The position numbers were made by a program, and so were the translations under genes. A DNA stretch of 64,000 nt from Tethya wilhelma (taxonomy: Eukaryota; Porifera; Demospongiae; Tethyida; Tethyidae), in the NCBI GenBank assembly GCA_964030475.1, contig CAXIPT010000006.1, forward strand, positions 553,416 to 617,415, read 5' to 3'. Positions 11,248 to 22,511 of the stretch are shown piece by piece. The stretch's first letter is position 1. Every line of letters starts with the position of its first letter. Under the pieces are notes generated by a model. That model worked only from the letters and a program-made list of their open reading frames with translations, searched no databases and had not been told where the DNA came from.

Positions 11248-14191
11248 ATGCCGGGTCAAATCGAGAAGGAAAAACTCCTGCCAGTACCCTATCATGCAAA
11301 CACAGGACACACTATCTCTGGTAGCAATTATGGAATGGCATCAACTGAAGAAAATGCAGCTGTGAGAACACCATCAAATGGTATAGTATGAAATGCACAA
11401 CCTTAAGAATTCAATATTAAAATTGAATACACATTAGCCTCTTCTTATCTGAATAAATTGTGAAAGTGACTCGATATTGTATATGTAACAATAACTTGCT
11501 ATCAAAGCATGTGGTAATTCTCAGTATCTCCCTGGGGGTATGTTTTTTATGCATTACATGCCGTGATGTAAGCCATGTGATACTTTACCTACATTATCGA
11601 ACAAATGAATGCTTTAAGCACCATGTAGTCCCCTATTGAGAAAATACACTGTCAATGCTTCCATATATTGTCGGATAATTTTATCACATGTTAGTACACT
11701 GTAAACCATGATGTCATTGTACACTAGAAGTTGAAACACATAGCTATAATTTCTACCTAATTTTTACTCACCAACTATGTACGTTTCTTTGAATTGTGAA
11801 TTTTTGAACCATGGGATGAGTCACTATAGTTACTATACACACGATAATTTCTATTCATTTATGCTACTCTATATCGACTGGAGCCAGTCTGTGCCAGTGT
11901 TTCTCAACCATTCATTGCCAAGAGATTGCTAATAATGGGCACAAAAGGGCTGTGGTTTCTCGTGTGTATTTGTGGTAGTGTAGTGATATTTAGGAAGTGT
12001 CGCAGTCACAACACACACTGTAATAGCCATCATAGTTAGTTCTGTATAGTGCAAACACAGTATATGAACGTATATTATGAGACTGATTTGACGAACTCAA
12101 CACTGTGCTTCATTGGTTATAACATGTGTTGTGCATTTTATCAGACTGTGAAGAACACATGCTGAACAAGTTAACAATACCTACCCACAATGTGGAGGGA
12201 ACGTGTTGGCCATTTGTTTTCAGATGCTTTACAATAAACTGTTGTGTTGTTTTGTGTAAATATTATTTGTCCATGTCAGCAGGGCCCTTTGGTCAAATTA
12301 TTTGTCTACCACGATACATATTCTGTTACTATTATAGTATATAGACTCTTTCCTTATTCTGTTCATGCATGTGTACAACACCCATTGCCAATCAGCTTTA
12401 TTATCCAGAATTTTTTTGAGCGTCCATATAATGTACGTATCAAACACGCTTGTTTAGTTCCTATCAACTATGTCTATGTGTGTCAGAAGGGAATTGTGTT
12501 GCGGTTGAAAATTTGGCAAGAGTAAACAATTATTGTCCAAGTATACATGTCATCGTTTTGGTCAAGGATTCTGCTTCAGTAGTTTATGTCCTTGTTACTA
12601 CAGTTACAGTAACAGTGATAGCTTCCTTATAGACAAAGATTCACAGGAAGGTAGATAGTGCGTTTGAGTGCTCATGCAGTTCAATTCATTTTGAAAATTT
12701 TTGTTAAGGAATTAAGCATTAAATTTCCAAGAATGATAAATCCTGCATATAAAGTATGATTGGATTTCGGGTGATTTCCATTTATAATAATTATGCCAAA
12801 TTTATGGTATTGACAGGTTTAGACAGCTGCTCATTGCATGCCTCTCCAAATACCAATTACTCATGCCATGGATATGCTATAATATGGTAGTAATTATTAT
12901 AGCTAATTGTTAGGCTCAATTATCATATTCCTGGCAAGGCTTGATCACAAAATTATCCTGTTTGTCTTATAATATAGGCTATTTATGAGACATAATGATA
13001 ATTATTATGGGTGTTTCTGAGCTTTGCATCATCAAATTGTGGTTTGTACTTTGTACTTGTGTAAGGAAATTAGACAATATCCTCAAAAGGGACCTTCCTT
13101 TGATTGCTATTTGCTTACCACACAATATGACACAGCTTTATTAAAAAATCAATTTTTTAATAATTAAATATATTCATACACACTCACTGGCAGGTCGTAA
13201 TTCAAAATTTAAACCAATTCTATACGTCTCTCTAAGTATAATCGTTCTTCTAGTCCTAACTGTCATAACAGTACTCATCATTGCAACAGTATACTCTCAA
13301 TCTCTGGACGACTATAGCAACTCACCTCGACTAGCCTGTGCCAATGATACTGTAGTAGTCGGAAGGGTGTCTAGCTTTTTTTACTCGTCCGTTACGATAA
13401 CCGAATGCCTCAAGAGAAATGACTATACGCACGTTGGAGACATCTTTATTGAAGAGAGTAAGGATCTAGTCACACATAGTGAGTTTTTAGAGTATCACTC
13501 CATACACTATGATCAACCTGATCCGTCTCAGATAACCGGGCTTGAAGATTATATCTATCTTCTTGAAGGATCTGAAGTAGAGTACACTATTTGTCTTTCT
13601 AGTGATACATCAAACGAGGAAAAAGGATATTTGTACATTTTTGACGATCGGTCAGTCTACTTGAAGTACGCTTCAGATCCTAACGATTCAAAAAACCTCA
13701 AACAGTCTGCTTTCTCGAGCGTTTTAGAAATTGGAGCCAATAATCAGAGCATTTGTACTACTGTGTCTTACAGCGTAAATAATCCAACCTATCTCTTCAT
13801 TGCTTGTCGTACACCTGGCTCGATACAGTACAACTACACTCTCTCGACACATAAGGTCTACTACAACCACAACGACTTTAACAAACTGCTCTGTCAAACT
13901 GGTGGCGTTTCATGCAACATTAAACTTCCAGGCGGGTTCTTCCATCCTCAAGATCTAGAAATCTTAGCCTACATCGAGGTTCCGGTATCTGCTGATCCCT
14001 TTACTACCCATCTCTGTATGACTCCTCATGTTTCGAGCACCTTTGCCGTTCTCATTCTGAGTAGTTTGTTCGTGGCTTGTGTGCTGTTCCTCTTTGTCAT
14101 GTGTTTGACGGTTTTTGGAGTTCGAGCTAAGAAGCGAAGAAGTCGTAAAATTAGAGCACTCTATGGTAACTATAATACTGTTATTAACTGA
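11248..14191 (+). CDS. Two-pass membrane protein, divergent plus-strand member
   Basis: Exons 11248-11380 (133 nt, donor GTATAG, phase 1) and 13194-14191 (998 nt, acceptor CTGGCAG) encode about 376 residues. The N-terminus MPGQIEKEKLLPVPY has an acidic dileucine-like motif. Exon 2 begins directly with helix 1 (ILYVSLSIIVLLVL onward), followed by an ectodomain of the same subtype as the genes at 20132 and 32569: shared features are the NDTVV-GRV segment, TGL-DYIYLL, N-YTICL, YIFDD and the ADPFTTHL segment. Helix 2 (STFAVLILSSLFVAC) is followed by a basic tail. It has no DED exon. The 1.8-kb intron holds only AT-rich sequence. Function unknown. Confidence 0.8.
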
Positions 14192-14622
14192 TTTACTAGC
14201 TAGATTTTAACAATTATATATAGCAGTTAGTCCATGCCTAGACTATAGCTATAGTAATAGCTCACAAGGTGTTCAGGTGATCAAGTGACATAGGCGTTCT
14301 TGGGTCCCTTCATTAACTTGAAGTTATGATTAATATAGTGATACGTACATTTTAAAATTATTATTATAACACATAAAGCTAAGTAGTACACATACACTGT
14401 TGATTTCATGCACTCGCACATGCATTAATGCATGCATAATGTTTTTGTTGAGTTTGTAGTATGTAAACATTAAAATTTCATATAAATAAACATCAATATA
14501 TACACACAATGCTGTAGTTACTGTATTAATATCATGTATAGAACTGGTAATGGACTATATATGCATAACTCTAGTAATGGCTGATGAATACCATTAAGAA
14601 CACATTACAGTTAAGGCGTTTT
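14192..14622. other. AT-rich intergenic spacer
   Basis: A convergent gap between the plus-strand membrane gene and the minus-strand SH2 gene. It contains ATAAA-type runs that could serve both polyadenylation sites. No other feature is supported. Confidence 0.4.
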
Positions 14623-15090
14623 TCAAGCGCTATTTTCAATGAAATAGTGCAATTTAGTGCTCCCACCTCCATCAAGATCCATAGCTTTACTACGATAGTG
14701 CTTCACAAGCTTATCCAGCGTCTTGAATTCCTTTGCGCCTCTCAAATTAGCAATGGCGTACTTTCCATTCGGCCTAGTTTCCAAATCAATGTGATGTGCC
14801 TTGTCATTGTATATCACAGATATCACGTACACTGGATCCAATCGTGCTGCCATTGCGTCGCTTTCTCGGACTAAAAACGTTCCATCTCTCCTGTCTGATT
14901 TCCTAAGCTGCTCTTCAGCTACGTGCCTGTTCATTCTACCGTGGAAGTATTGAAGCTCACGCATCAGTTCTTGGTTGTGTTGTGCCTTTTCTGATCCGGG
15001 TGCGTGCTCTTCAGATACTACCATCCATCCTTCACATTCTGTTTCGCCGTATACCTTTTCAAATTGAGGTGCACGCCTTGCTCTAGCCAT
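14623..15090 (-). CDS. Intronless SH2-only adaptor, copy 1
   Basis: A single exon encodes 155 residues. An SH2 domain spans about residues 48-150: the start FHGRMNRHVAEEQL fits helix A, TFLVRES (72-77) gives the phosphotyrosine-binding arginine at 75, and the later KYAIANL, LDKLVKHYRS and KLHYF segments fit the rest of the fold. The first 47 residues hold an acidic EGWMVVSEEH segment. There is no kinase, SH3 or membrane segment, so it should act as a cytosolic phosphotyrosine reader. The neighbour at 15329 is a close paralogue. Single-exon structure among multi-exon genes hints at a retrocopy followed by tandem duplication. Its partner is unknown; kinases encoded elsewhere in the window are candidates by proximity only. 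Confidence 0.88.
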   Translation of the reverse strand: MARARRAPQFEKVYGETECEGWMVVSEEHAPGSEKAQHNQELMRELQYFHGRMNRHVAEEQLRKSDRRDGTFLVRESDAMAARLDPVYVISVIYNDKAHHIDLETRPNGKYAIANLRGAKEFKTLDKLVKHYRSKAMDLDGGGSTKLHYFIENSA

Positions 15091-15328
15091 TGTTTATCTC
15101 GAGAGCTTACTCGGCTTCGCGAACTGGTCATAGTCACGTGAGCTTATACCGCGCGTAATTTATGACATCATTGACCGCGAATCGTCACGCATGCGTACTA
15201 TGAATTTAGTTATTATCGAACCACAAACGGTGGTCTATATAATACCAGTATTGACACACACAAACAACAGAAAAACAAACACTTTTATTGACAGCTCTCA
15301 TGTTGTGTCCACAGTTGGAATGTTGAGT

Positions 15329-15799
15329 TTAAGCAGAGTTTTCCATAAAATACTTCAACTTGGTGTTCCCGCCACCTTCAAGGTCAATGGGCTTGCTTCG
15401 AAAGTGTTTTACAAGCTTCTCTAAACTCTTGTACTCTTTGGCATTTCTCAAGTTAGCAATGGCATACTTGCCATTGGGTCTTTTCTCCACTTCAACGTGA
15501 TGGGTCTTGCCTTGATACATAACTGATATGGCGTAGACAGGGTCACGTCTTGCCGAAACAGCGTCACTTTCTCGGACTAGGAAAGTTCCGTCAAACTGAG
15601 CAGATTTTGACAAGCGATCTTCTGCAATGTTTCTGTTCATTCTGCCTTGGAACCAAGGTGCTTTGTGCATCATCTCTTCCGTCTCTTGAGCGATTTCTGA
15701 CTCATGAGGACGCTCTTCTGTCACTACCAGCCAGTCTTGGTATTCTGCTGTACCGTATTCAACGGGTTGTCTCGATCTGTACGATCCACGCGTGGCCAT
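15329..15799 (-). CDS. Intronless SH2-only adaptor, copy 2
   Basis: A single exon encodes 156 residues from the ATG at 15799 (MATRGSYRSR). An upstream in-frame ATG at 15853 exists, but the inner start is chosen because it aligns with the 155-residue paralogue. The SH2 domain (about 49-151) contains TFLVRES with the binding arginine, then DAVSARRDPVYAIS, KYAIANL, LEKLVKHFRS and the shared ENSA C-terminus. The N-terminal WLVVTEERP segment parallels WMVVSEEHA of copy 1, so the conserved unit is longer than the SH2 domain. It lies about 240 bases upstream of copy 1 in the same orientation, as expected of tandem duplication. Confidence 0.88.
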   Translation of the reverse strand: MATRGSYRSRQPVEYGTAEYQDWLVVTEERPHESEIAQETEEMMHKAPWFQGRMNRNIAEDRLSKSAQFDGTFLVRESDAVSARRDPVYAISVMYQGKTHHVEVEKRPNGKYAIANLRNAKEYKSLEKLVKHFRSKPIDLEGGGNTKLKYFMENSA

Positions 15800-16098
15800 T
15801 GTGACACTAGCGATGATTAGCAACTGATAAATGGTCAACTTAAGCTTGTTCACAATTTTGTCCAGATATAAGCTGATAACATAACAAGCTAGTTGCTGAG
15901 CAAGCTAGATTTGCTGACTAGCTCACGTGAGAAGGTAGGAAACCTTTATGACGTAAATTTCCGCAAGTGACGTCATTCGTTACGCATGCGTAGATGAATG
16001 TAATTATTGAATATTGATAAGCACACAATTACAAGCAGGATAAGAAAAGAATAGTTTCCTGCACACACTTAAACACACAAAGCGTCACAAAAATGTCA

Positions 16099-17115
16099 TT
16101 ACCTAACAATGTACTGACAGCCATACTTGAGTAGCACAACACTGAAAGTCAGAATGAGCAGTGCAACGCCCACAGCCAGGCAACAAAGACCGGGCAAGTT
16201 CCAAATATTATGTTCCACATTTACCCTCAAAGAGACATAATCTAGTTCAGGATCATTGTCCATAATGGCACTGTAGGCAAAAAGACATCCTTTCCTCCCA
16301 TCTAGGCTGAAAGAGCACGATTTTCCTCTAGAGGCAATGTCACAAGGTGGACTATCAACTGTATCGTAGTCTGTCAAATTGAAGTAGTGAAAATACACGC
16401 TCTGTGTGTAGTTCACAGTGACCATTTTATCCGTCAGTAGAACGACAAAGTAGTAACTTGGTACTATGGGTGCGAATTGAATCATTTCCTTTTCGGTGAT
16501 TGATTGAGAAAAGGCATACCCGCAAGCTGTGGTGTTGATACTACCTGTCGAAGAGTTGAAACATTTGTACGAATCAGCATTGTCTAGAATGTAAGCTGTG
16601 ATCTTCTCGCTATTTTCGCCCGTGCTGAATTCGATTCTATCGGCTCTTGTTAGATACTGATACTTGAGTGTTGTGTGCAGCTTTTCCACAGTTTTATTCT
16701 GTTCATTCTGTTCGATTGTATCATTGTGATCGGGCAGTGGAAAACATGCTCTATCACCTTCGTTGAAAATAAACGAAACTGTCTGATTTTCTTTCAAATT
16801 TGACTTCTCGCTATCCACCTCGACGTTGACGCTCAAGTACCAATAAGTATTGACGCTACGGGGGAGCTCCTGCCTATTAGCGAGGAAGAGGGGTATGGTG
16901 TCCCCCTGTCGTACCCCCTGCCTGGTGCTGGCCGAGGGATCGGGGAGATAGTGAAGGACGGCAAAGGCCGTGATGAGACCTGCCACGAAGATGAAGATGA
17001 TTGTCAACCAAGTGGCGGTGCAGATTCGACTGGCTTTGTTTGGAGGAGGTTTCTTGTACTCTGCAAAATTGTGTGTATATGTATGTATGTGGATGAAAGA
17101 TTATGTTTGTGTTAT

Positions 17116-17187
<72 letters not shown>

Positions 17188-18556
17188 GTTAGAAAATGAA
17201 CCATTATATGATGACAATTGAAAATCACATGTACAGTCATGCATTTTTGTTGAAATGGAGAATGGAGTGTTTCGACTTGCATTTAATTAACAAAACAGCT
17301 ATAAAAATGCAAGCTCTGTACAAAAAGAAAACCTGTGCTTCTCTACTTCTTGTGACAGAAGCTGTGCATGTATGGAAAGCAGAACACTACACTGTTTGGT
17401 GTTATGTTCACATGGGATAGTGTGCATTGGAGGACAGTTCAGTTGTTTGTAAGTGGCCTGCTATCAGCTGCTGTATCTGACATAATCATCATCAACTTTG
17501 ACCTCAAATGAAGTAATTTTGTGAACTCACACCCAACAAAGCTCTGCAATATATATAGCTGTGTGGGGCTCAGCTGAGCTGTTATCAGGCAATCTATTTC
17601 TCCATGGCCACTTATATGGGCTGCACACAAACACANCTATCTCTCCTCTTATATGGGCTGCACACAAACACAATTATCACTGCTACAATATACAAATTCA
17701 CACACAATGTGTGAGTGCCTTTACAATGCAACAATAATACACTGGGACTCGAGCCTATCCCCAACTTACACACCATGATCATGCTTTTTCAGCTGCTTTT
17801 TCATCATAATCAGTGTGTGAATCTTGCAGCTGTGTATGTACATGCATTTTATACTGGTTCATCCAGTTAGTTCAGTTGTGAAAAACAGGTTCTAGCCTGT
17901 AAAATGTTCAGTTAGACTGTGTTTGTATGACAGTGAGTCCATGGTTTGAGGAAGCTATCTCTGTGCAGACAACATAGATGTGCTTGTAACGTTGAATAGA
18001 AATTTATGTAAAGTTTGTCTTGCTTGTTGCCACTTGTGAAAGATTGTTTTCTCTGGTGTATCCAGTTCTCGTCTGGTCAAACTCGTCAAGTTGGTAGCAA
18101 TCTTAGACCATTAGTTGCTCTGTTCCAATAGCAGCCATGCTATAATACCACTATTGCGAGTTTCTGGTTGGGTATTAGCCATTAGTATTTATTTTTGTTC
18201 ACAACTGGGTTAATGAATTAAGAACCACTATAAACAAGCAAGGATGTAACTGTGTAAGGCAACCTCGAACACATTTATGATGCAAAAAATGGAAAATATA
18301 AAAATTTTGCAATGTAAATTCTAGCTTTAACAATACCAAATTTTTGGGGGAAAGTATGCTCAATATTGCTACAATTTTTTCATGCCAACTTACTGTGGTG
18401 GTAAATGCTGGAAACTGAGAGATTCACTTCTGTCGACTTGGTGGGGTTGCCCATTCCATAGTAACGCTTCCCAGATCTTGTTAGGAGCGGAGAAGTGCTA
18501 GCAGGAGGTCCACTACTCCGTTCAGAGTCTTCCAAAGAATTATCGTTGACGTTCAT
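16099..18556 (-). CDS. Two-pass membrane protein, array member 5
   Basis: Exons 18556-18394 (163 nt, MNVNDNSLED start, GTAAGT donor) and 17060-16099 (962 nt, TTTTGCAG acceptor), phase 1, encode about 374 residues. The N-terminal exon carries TSPLL. The second exon begins YKKPPPNKA, then helix 1 (TIIFIFVAGLITAFAVL), a segment with GD-IPLFLANRQELPR equivalent to the PIPLYF stretch of members 1-4, an ectodomain with conserved NLTDYD, CSFSLDGRKGCLF and N-glycosylation sites, then helix 2 and a very short tail. The 1.3-kb intron contains a (GT)n tract. It is most like the member at 8667 in exon number. Role unknown. Confidence 0.8.
17119..17185. repeat. (GT)n microsatellite, intronic
   Basis: About 33 uninterrupted GT units inside the intron of the gene at 16099-18556. 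Open frames through it (VCVCVC) are artefacts. Confidence 0.95.
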
Positions 18557-18907
18557 ACTGGCGTTCTTGTTGTAGAGAAAGCTGAAACCACTCAGCTGAG
18601 TATGCGCAGTAGCTGAGAAATTGTATAGTCAGCAGGCACTTTACTACCGCTTGTTTCTTTTCTGAGTACAGTAGAAATAAGGAGCTACCTTGCGGCAGGG
18701 CCCAAAATTTCTGTCTGAATTTTCTCTTGTCTTCTTTCCTTTTGCAACGTTGCGAGCAAATTGAGGGGCGTGCCTCGACAAGCTGGTAAGCGGTCGACAC
18801 TTTTACTTGTGTATGTACACTAGTCATGCATGCATAAACAGAGAATTCACAAATACGTACTTGGTCAAAAATACACAAAATAGATACAGTTTAGTCTTCA
18901 TTTTTCA
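18557..18907. other. Spacer between membrane gene 5 and the small tandem-DED gene
   Basis: It holds the likely promoter of the gene starting at 18556 and the 3' end of the gene at 19866. The sequence from about 18830 leftward of the DED gene is repeated near 31270, marking one edge of the segmental duplication. No independent gene is seen. Confidence 0.4.
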
Positions 18908-19866
18908 TCAGTGTGTCTCTTCAACAGGCAATTGAGGGTTAGGGGACTGTCCTCTATCATTTATACCACCTGTATACATTATTACAAACAGAGAGAAAGA
19001 AAGATGGAACATGACACATGATAACCAGAATAAACTCGTTCAGAGCTTCGAAGCACTAACATAAACAGACGCAAATGATTCAGCAACTACTTACAATCTG
19101 AGAACACTATTTTGAGGTCTCAAGGGCCTACACACAGATCAAAAAATCTCAGACACAGTGGGTCTAGTCATTGAGTTTCAAAAAAGCTCAGTCCGACAGA
19201 AGCAACTAAAATAAGAGTTGGATAGAAAATTTCATACAAGAATGTGTCAACAGTACCTTGCTCTTGTGTAGGTGGTGGTGGTTGTGGTTCTGTTGGTGGG
19301 ATCTTTTTGATGGCTTCCTCGACCATATTTGAAATATCTTTTCGCCCAATATCGCTCAACCATTTCGATAGCAGCTCTAATGACTCTTTCTCACGATCTA
19401 GCGACAACGTATCTTCATGAAGCAGTCTCTGAAACAACTTGACAGAGGTCTTGATCCTTTCTGAAGCAACTCCTAACTTTTCTTCAGGAATACGATTCGT
19501 TAATCTCCTAAGGTAGTCACCATTTCCTAAATGATCCGAAACATTAACTAGCAACTCAGTGAAATAGAGTTTAGGAATACGTTCGCTTTCAGGAGCTGGC
19601 AGAAAGCTCTCCAACATGGATACGTACTTCGGACTCACACCAGCTGATTTCAGAAGCCTGGTGAAGAGTGCGATGGTCCTTTCATTGTGTACAGATTTTA
19701 TCTCACGGTGAATTTCAGGTATTTTCTTTGAGCTATCTTCAACCATTCCATATGGTACAACTGCTGCGGCCAAGAGACGCACCCTCTCTACTTGATTGTC
19801 AGTAGAAAAGCGGTCGATTTGAGACAGCACTTGTGGTAGCTCGGGCTCAGAGTCTCCGGTAGACAT
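18908..19866 (-). CDS. Small tandem-DED adaptor, copy 1
   Basis: The main exon, 19866-19257, starts MSTGDSEPEL and encodes 203 residues with two DED-like six-helix domains (about 11-90 and 102-187). The second ends in GRKDI (174-178), resembling the RxDL motif of DEDs. A proline-rich tail (TEPQPPPPTQ) follows. The exon ends at a GTACTG donor in phase 1. Downstream, an in-frame mini-exon near 19100 and a terminal exon at 18969-18908 (ending PVEETH stop) can be spliced; the stronger upstream acceptor for the mini-exon would instead stop after two codons, so the 3' end is uncertain. Direct read-through would add a hydrophobic tail, but copy 2 shows indels there, so it is probably intron. Expected role: cytosolic death-fold adaptor (inference). 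Confidence 0.75.
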
Positions 19867-20131
19867 GTTTTGCTGACTGGATCACCTTAGAGGGGAATCT
19901 TCTAATTGACAATTACATCACTATTACAACATCCACACGGAAGTTAGGGACTTCCCCTCTATCCATGGAGCCTGGTGCATGGCAGCAAATTAACAACTTA
20001 TTTCTTTCTCTCTGTTCTTGAAGTAAATAAGGATAATAATATACACAGGTTTAGGGACATACAACAATTTTGTAAATAAGATGACAAAGTAAATAATTAT
20101 AATTAATGATCACAATAAAATATTTCACAAA

Positions 20132-21619
20132 TTACTCGAGGCTTTCATAACCACACCTAGACCTGTGCCATCCATATTTTTTTACTACACACACACAAAA
20201 AACACCAACTACTAAAACGACACCACACACAAACACACACAGGGCAACAATCATAGCAGTTGTCACAACATTCAATCTCATCGGTCGAAGTTCAAGATGT
20301 GTTGTCATTGGATCGTCAGCTACAGGCGGCTCCACGAAAGCTATGACATAATCTCCATGGTGAACATGAAGGACACAAGAAACAGGGTCATAAACTCCTT
20401 GGGGACATTCTTTAACCGCTTCATCATAATTGACCGGATTGAGATAAAACTGTTCGATATTGTATTGATATTTGTACACAATGTTTCCAGGTGTTTCGGA
20501 CGTTAAGAAATAGTAGCCTGTTTTGTTCACGATCCACGAGCTTAGCGACCAACAACGTGTGTTATTGTTGGTACCAAATTCAAGAACCTTGTGGTACATG
20601 GCACGGTCTGTGTCGTAAAGTCGGTAGCTTGTAAGGTCGTCAAAAATGTAGAAGGTTCCACTTAAGTCTTCATTGCTGTCAGTTACACTTGCAAGGCATA
20701 TTGTGTAGTTGATAACAGAGCTGCTTAGCAAGTAGATATAGTCTAAAAGTCCTGTCACTTGTTCAGGATTGGCTTGGTACTGTAGTGGTTGTTTGTCTAC
20801 AAGCTCTCGTTTGTGAGGATTCAGAGATGAAGCTACGTAGAGACGAGAAATCTTGGTAAAGTCGTCTTCTTCTAGATGCTCAGAAATACTTACGCTTGTC
20901 ACAAATGACCCCGTGACCTTTCCGATAATGACCGTATCGTTGGAGTGTGCGAGAACAGTTTGACTCTTAAGTTGGTGGGCATTAATAAGATAGACAATAA
21001 AGTCTCCAACGCCTACTAGGAAAAAAAACATTAAAAGAGCCAATCCAGACAGGTAGCAAATACGCTCAGATTTTCTACAATTGGACAAACATCTCGATTT
21101 CTTTCTTTGACTACTTTCAGTTGTCCTGCCAGAGGTTGATGTTGATATTGGAGGGGAAGTTTTTTCAATAGTTTCCCGATTTATAGATCCATACATGTTG
21201 GCTCGACTCGAGTTATCTTCTGAATTTTGTAAGGGAGATTTGTAGCCGTTTTTTGGGAGGGGATGATCTCTTTCATCTGTATGACATTGTATACAAAAAG
21301 ATCAGTTTTGTGGCCCATGCAGCACTCAAATTTAGTAATCAAACCTCAGTGTAGCCTCGTGCCCTGGCCCCTCCATTGCAAATATTTCCTTCAAAAATAA
21401 GCTAGGAAATTTGCAAGGGAGGAGCCTGGGAATGAGGCTGCTCATACTAAACCTCGTAAACCGTGCTTAGCAATATAAAGCACGCGGGGAGGCCCTGATT
21501 TATGAGGCTAACTCATACCTACCATCTCCCAAACCAGAAAAGTGTGTTGGGTCAGTTTGGCTGTCGGTCTTGTGGGAGTGTGCTGTAGAATCCTGAGCTG
21601 GGGAACCTACATGTATTGT

Positions 21620-21653
<34 letters not shown>

Positions 21654-22089
21654 TTATATGTGTGTATGTATGTCTGTGTGAGTAACATTCTACTACTCAT
21701 TCTATTTTGGTGGCAATTACCAAATAAATACAGTAGCTACATAGACATGTAACTACACTTATCACAGTACCTACGTACCAGACTCAGTGAATCTACTGTC
21801 ATTGATACTTTCTGAGCACGAGATCAGATTTGGTCCAACTAGTTGTTGTGAGCTTTCTCCTGGCGGTCTTGTCTCAGAATAACCTAACAATCAAGAGTAG
21901 AGTCGTAAACTAAGTAGCCTTGATGATAAAATTATTAACACATATTATTCTTGATTTACATTATCATGCAAGCAAGATGCCTGCATTATATATATATATA
22001 CTCACATGTGGCTTGATGAGTTAAGTTCACATTGGATTCCTTAACAGTGTGAGGAGGGGTTGTTTGCTCAGCTACAGTAGTCTGTGGGC
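20132..22089 (-). CDS. Two-pass membrane protein with multi-exon linker, copy 1
   Basis: Exons 22089-22006, 21883-21779, 21606-21523 and 21276-20132 (84, 105, 84 and 1145 nt) are all joined by phase-1 GT-AG introns. The first three encode a low-complexity polar linker rich in S, T, P and Q. The last encodes more linker, a cysteine-containing stretch (CLSNCRKSERIC), helix 1, an ectodomain of about 240 residues (NDTVIIGKV onward, several N-x-S/T sites), helix 2 and a tail ending RCGYESLE. The upstream 5' end is not found: the intact paralogue at 32569-35684 begins with a tandem-DED exon, but the only DED remnant upstream here (23560-23750) is broken. So this copy may have lost its DED or may use an unseen first exon. 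Confidence 0.7.
21355..21442. repeat. Small fold-back element of the TAGCCTCG family
   Basis: Begins tagcctcgtgccctgg and ends with the near reverse complement ggagcctgggaatgaggct, with complementary flanks aaatatttcctt and aggaaattt inside. This short hairpin shares its ends with the larger elements at 52454-53066 and 55472-56091. A (GT)n tract lies nearby at about 21616-21665. Confidence 0.6.
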
Positions 22090-22511
22090 CTGCATTATTA
22101 TGTTATAGTTAGCATGGGCCTCTGTACTGTATTGGCCCACCCTGGGCCAATACAGCACTGGGCCCATGCTATAACTGACTTATTGTATATCACTGTTAAT
22201 GAATAGCTGAGCTGTACAAACAGTATACTTAAACAGAGTACAGTACTTGTAAGGCTTTCTGTATGTGAGAATACAGGTACCTCTGTCTCCTAGGAGATAT
22301 ACAGTAAGTGATATAACAGTCACTATAACTTGTGGCTTACATGTGCACACCACATGCACACAATAACAGTACCACTATGTTTATGTGTTACACTCAGCAC
22401 ATATACTTTCATGAATAATCAAAAAAATTATCATGGCTCAAAATCTGCATACATAATTACATCAGCACATGCAGGAAATAAGAGCGTGTATGTTGCTCAT
22501 AGAGCTAAAGG
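22090..22511. other. Spacer between the membrane gene and the broken copy
   Basis: Contains a short inverted pair (gcatgggcc...ggcccatgct around 22110-22170) and otherwise unremarkable AT-rich sequence. No exon with family features is seen, so the 5' end of the gene at 20132-22089 is not resolved here. Confidence 0.35.

Noticed and set aside
12126..12632. Overlapping short plus-strand ORFs
   Set aside because: They lie in the intron of the divergent membrane gene, have no domain features and overlap each other in different frames.
16951..17221. Plus-strand ORFs rich in VCVCVC
   Set aside because: They are translations of the (GT)n microsatellite in an intron.
19168..19256. C-terminal membrane anchor on the small tandem-DED protein
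   Set aside because: The hydrophobic tail exists only by read-through past a GTACTG donor, and the duplicate gene has compensating and uncompensated indels there, as expected of intron sequence.
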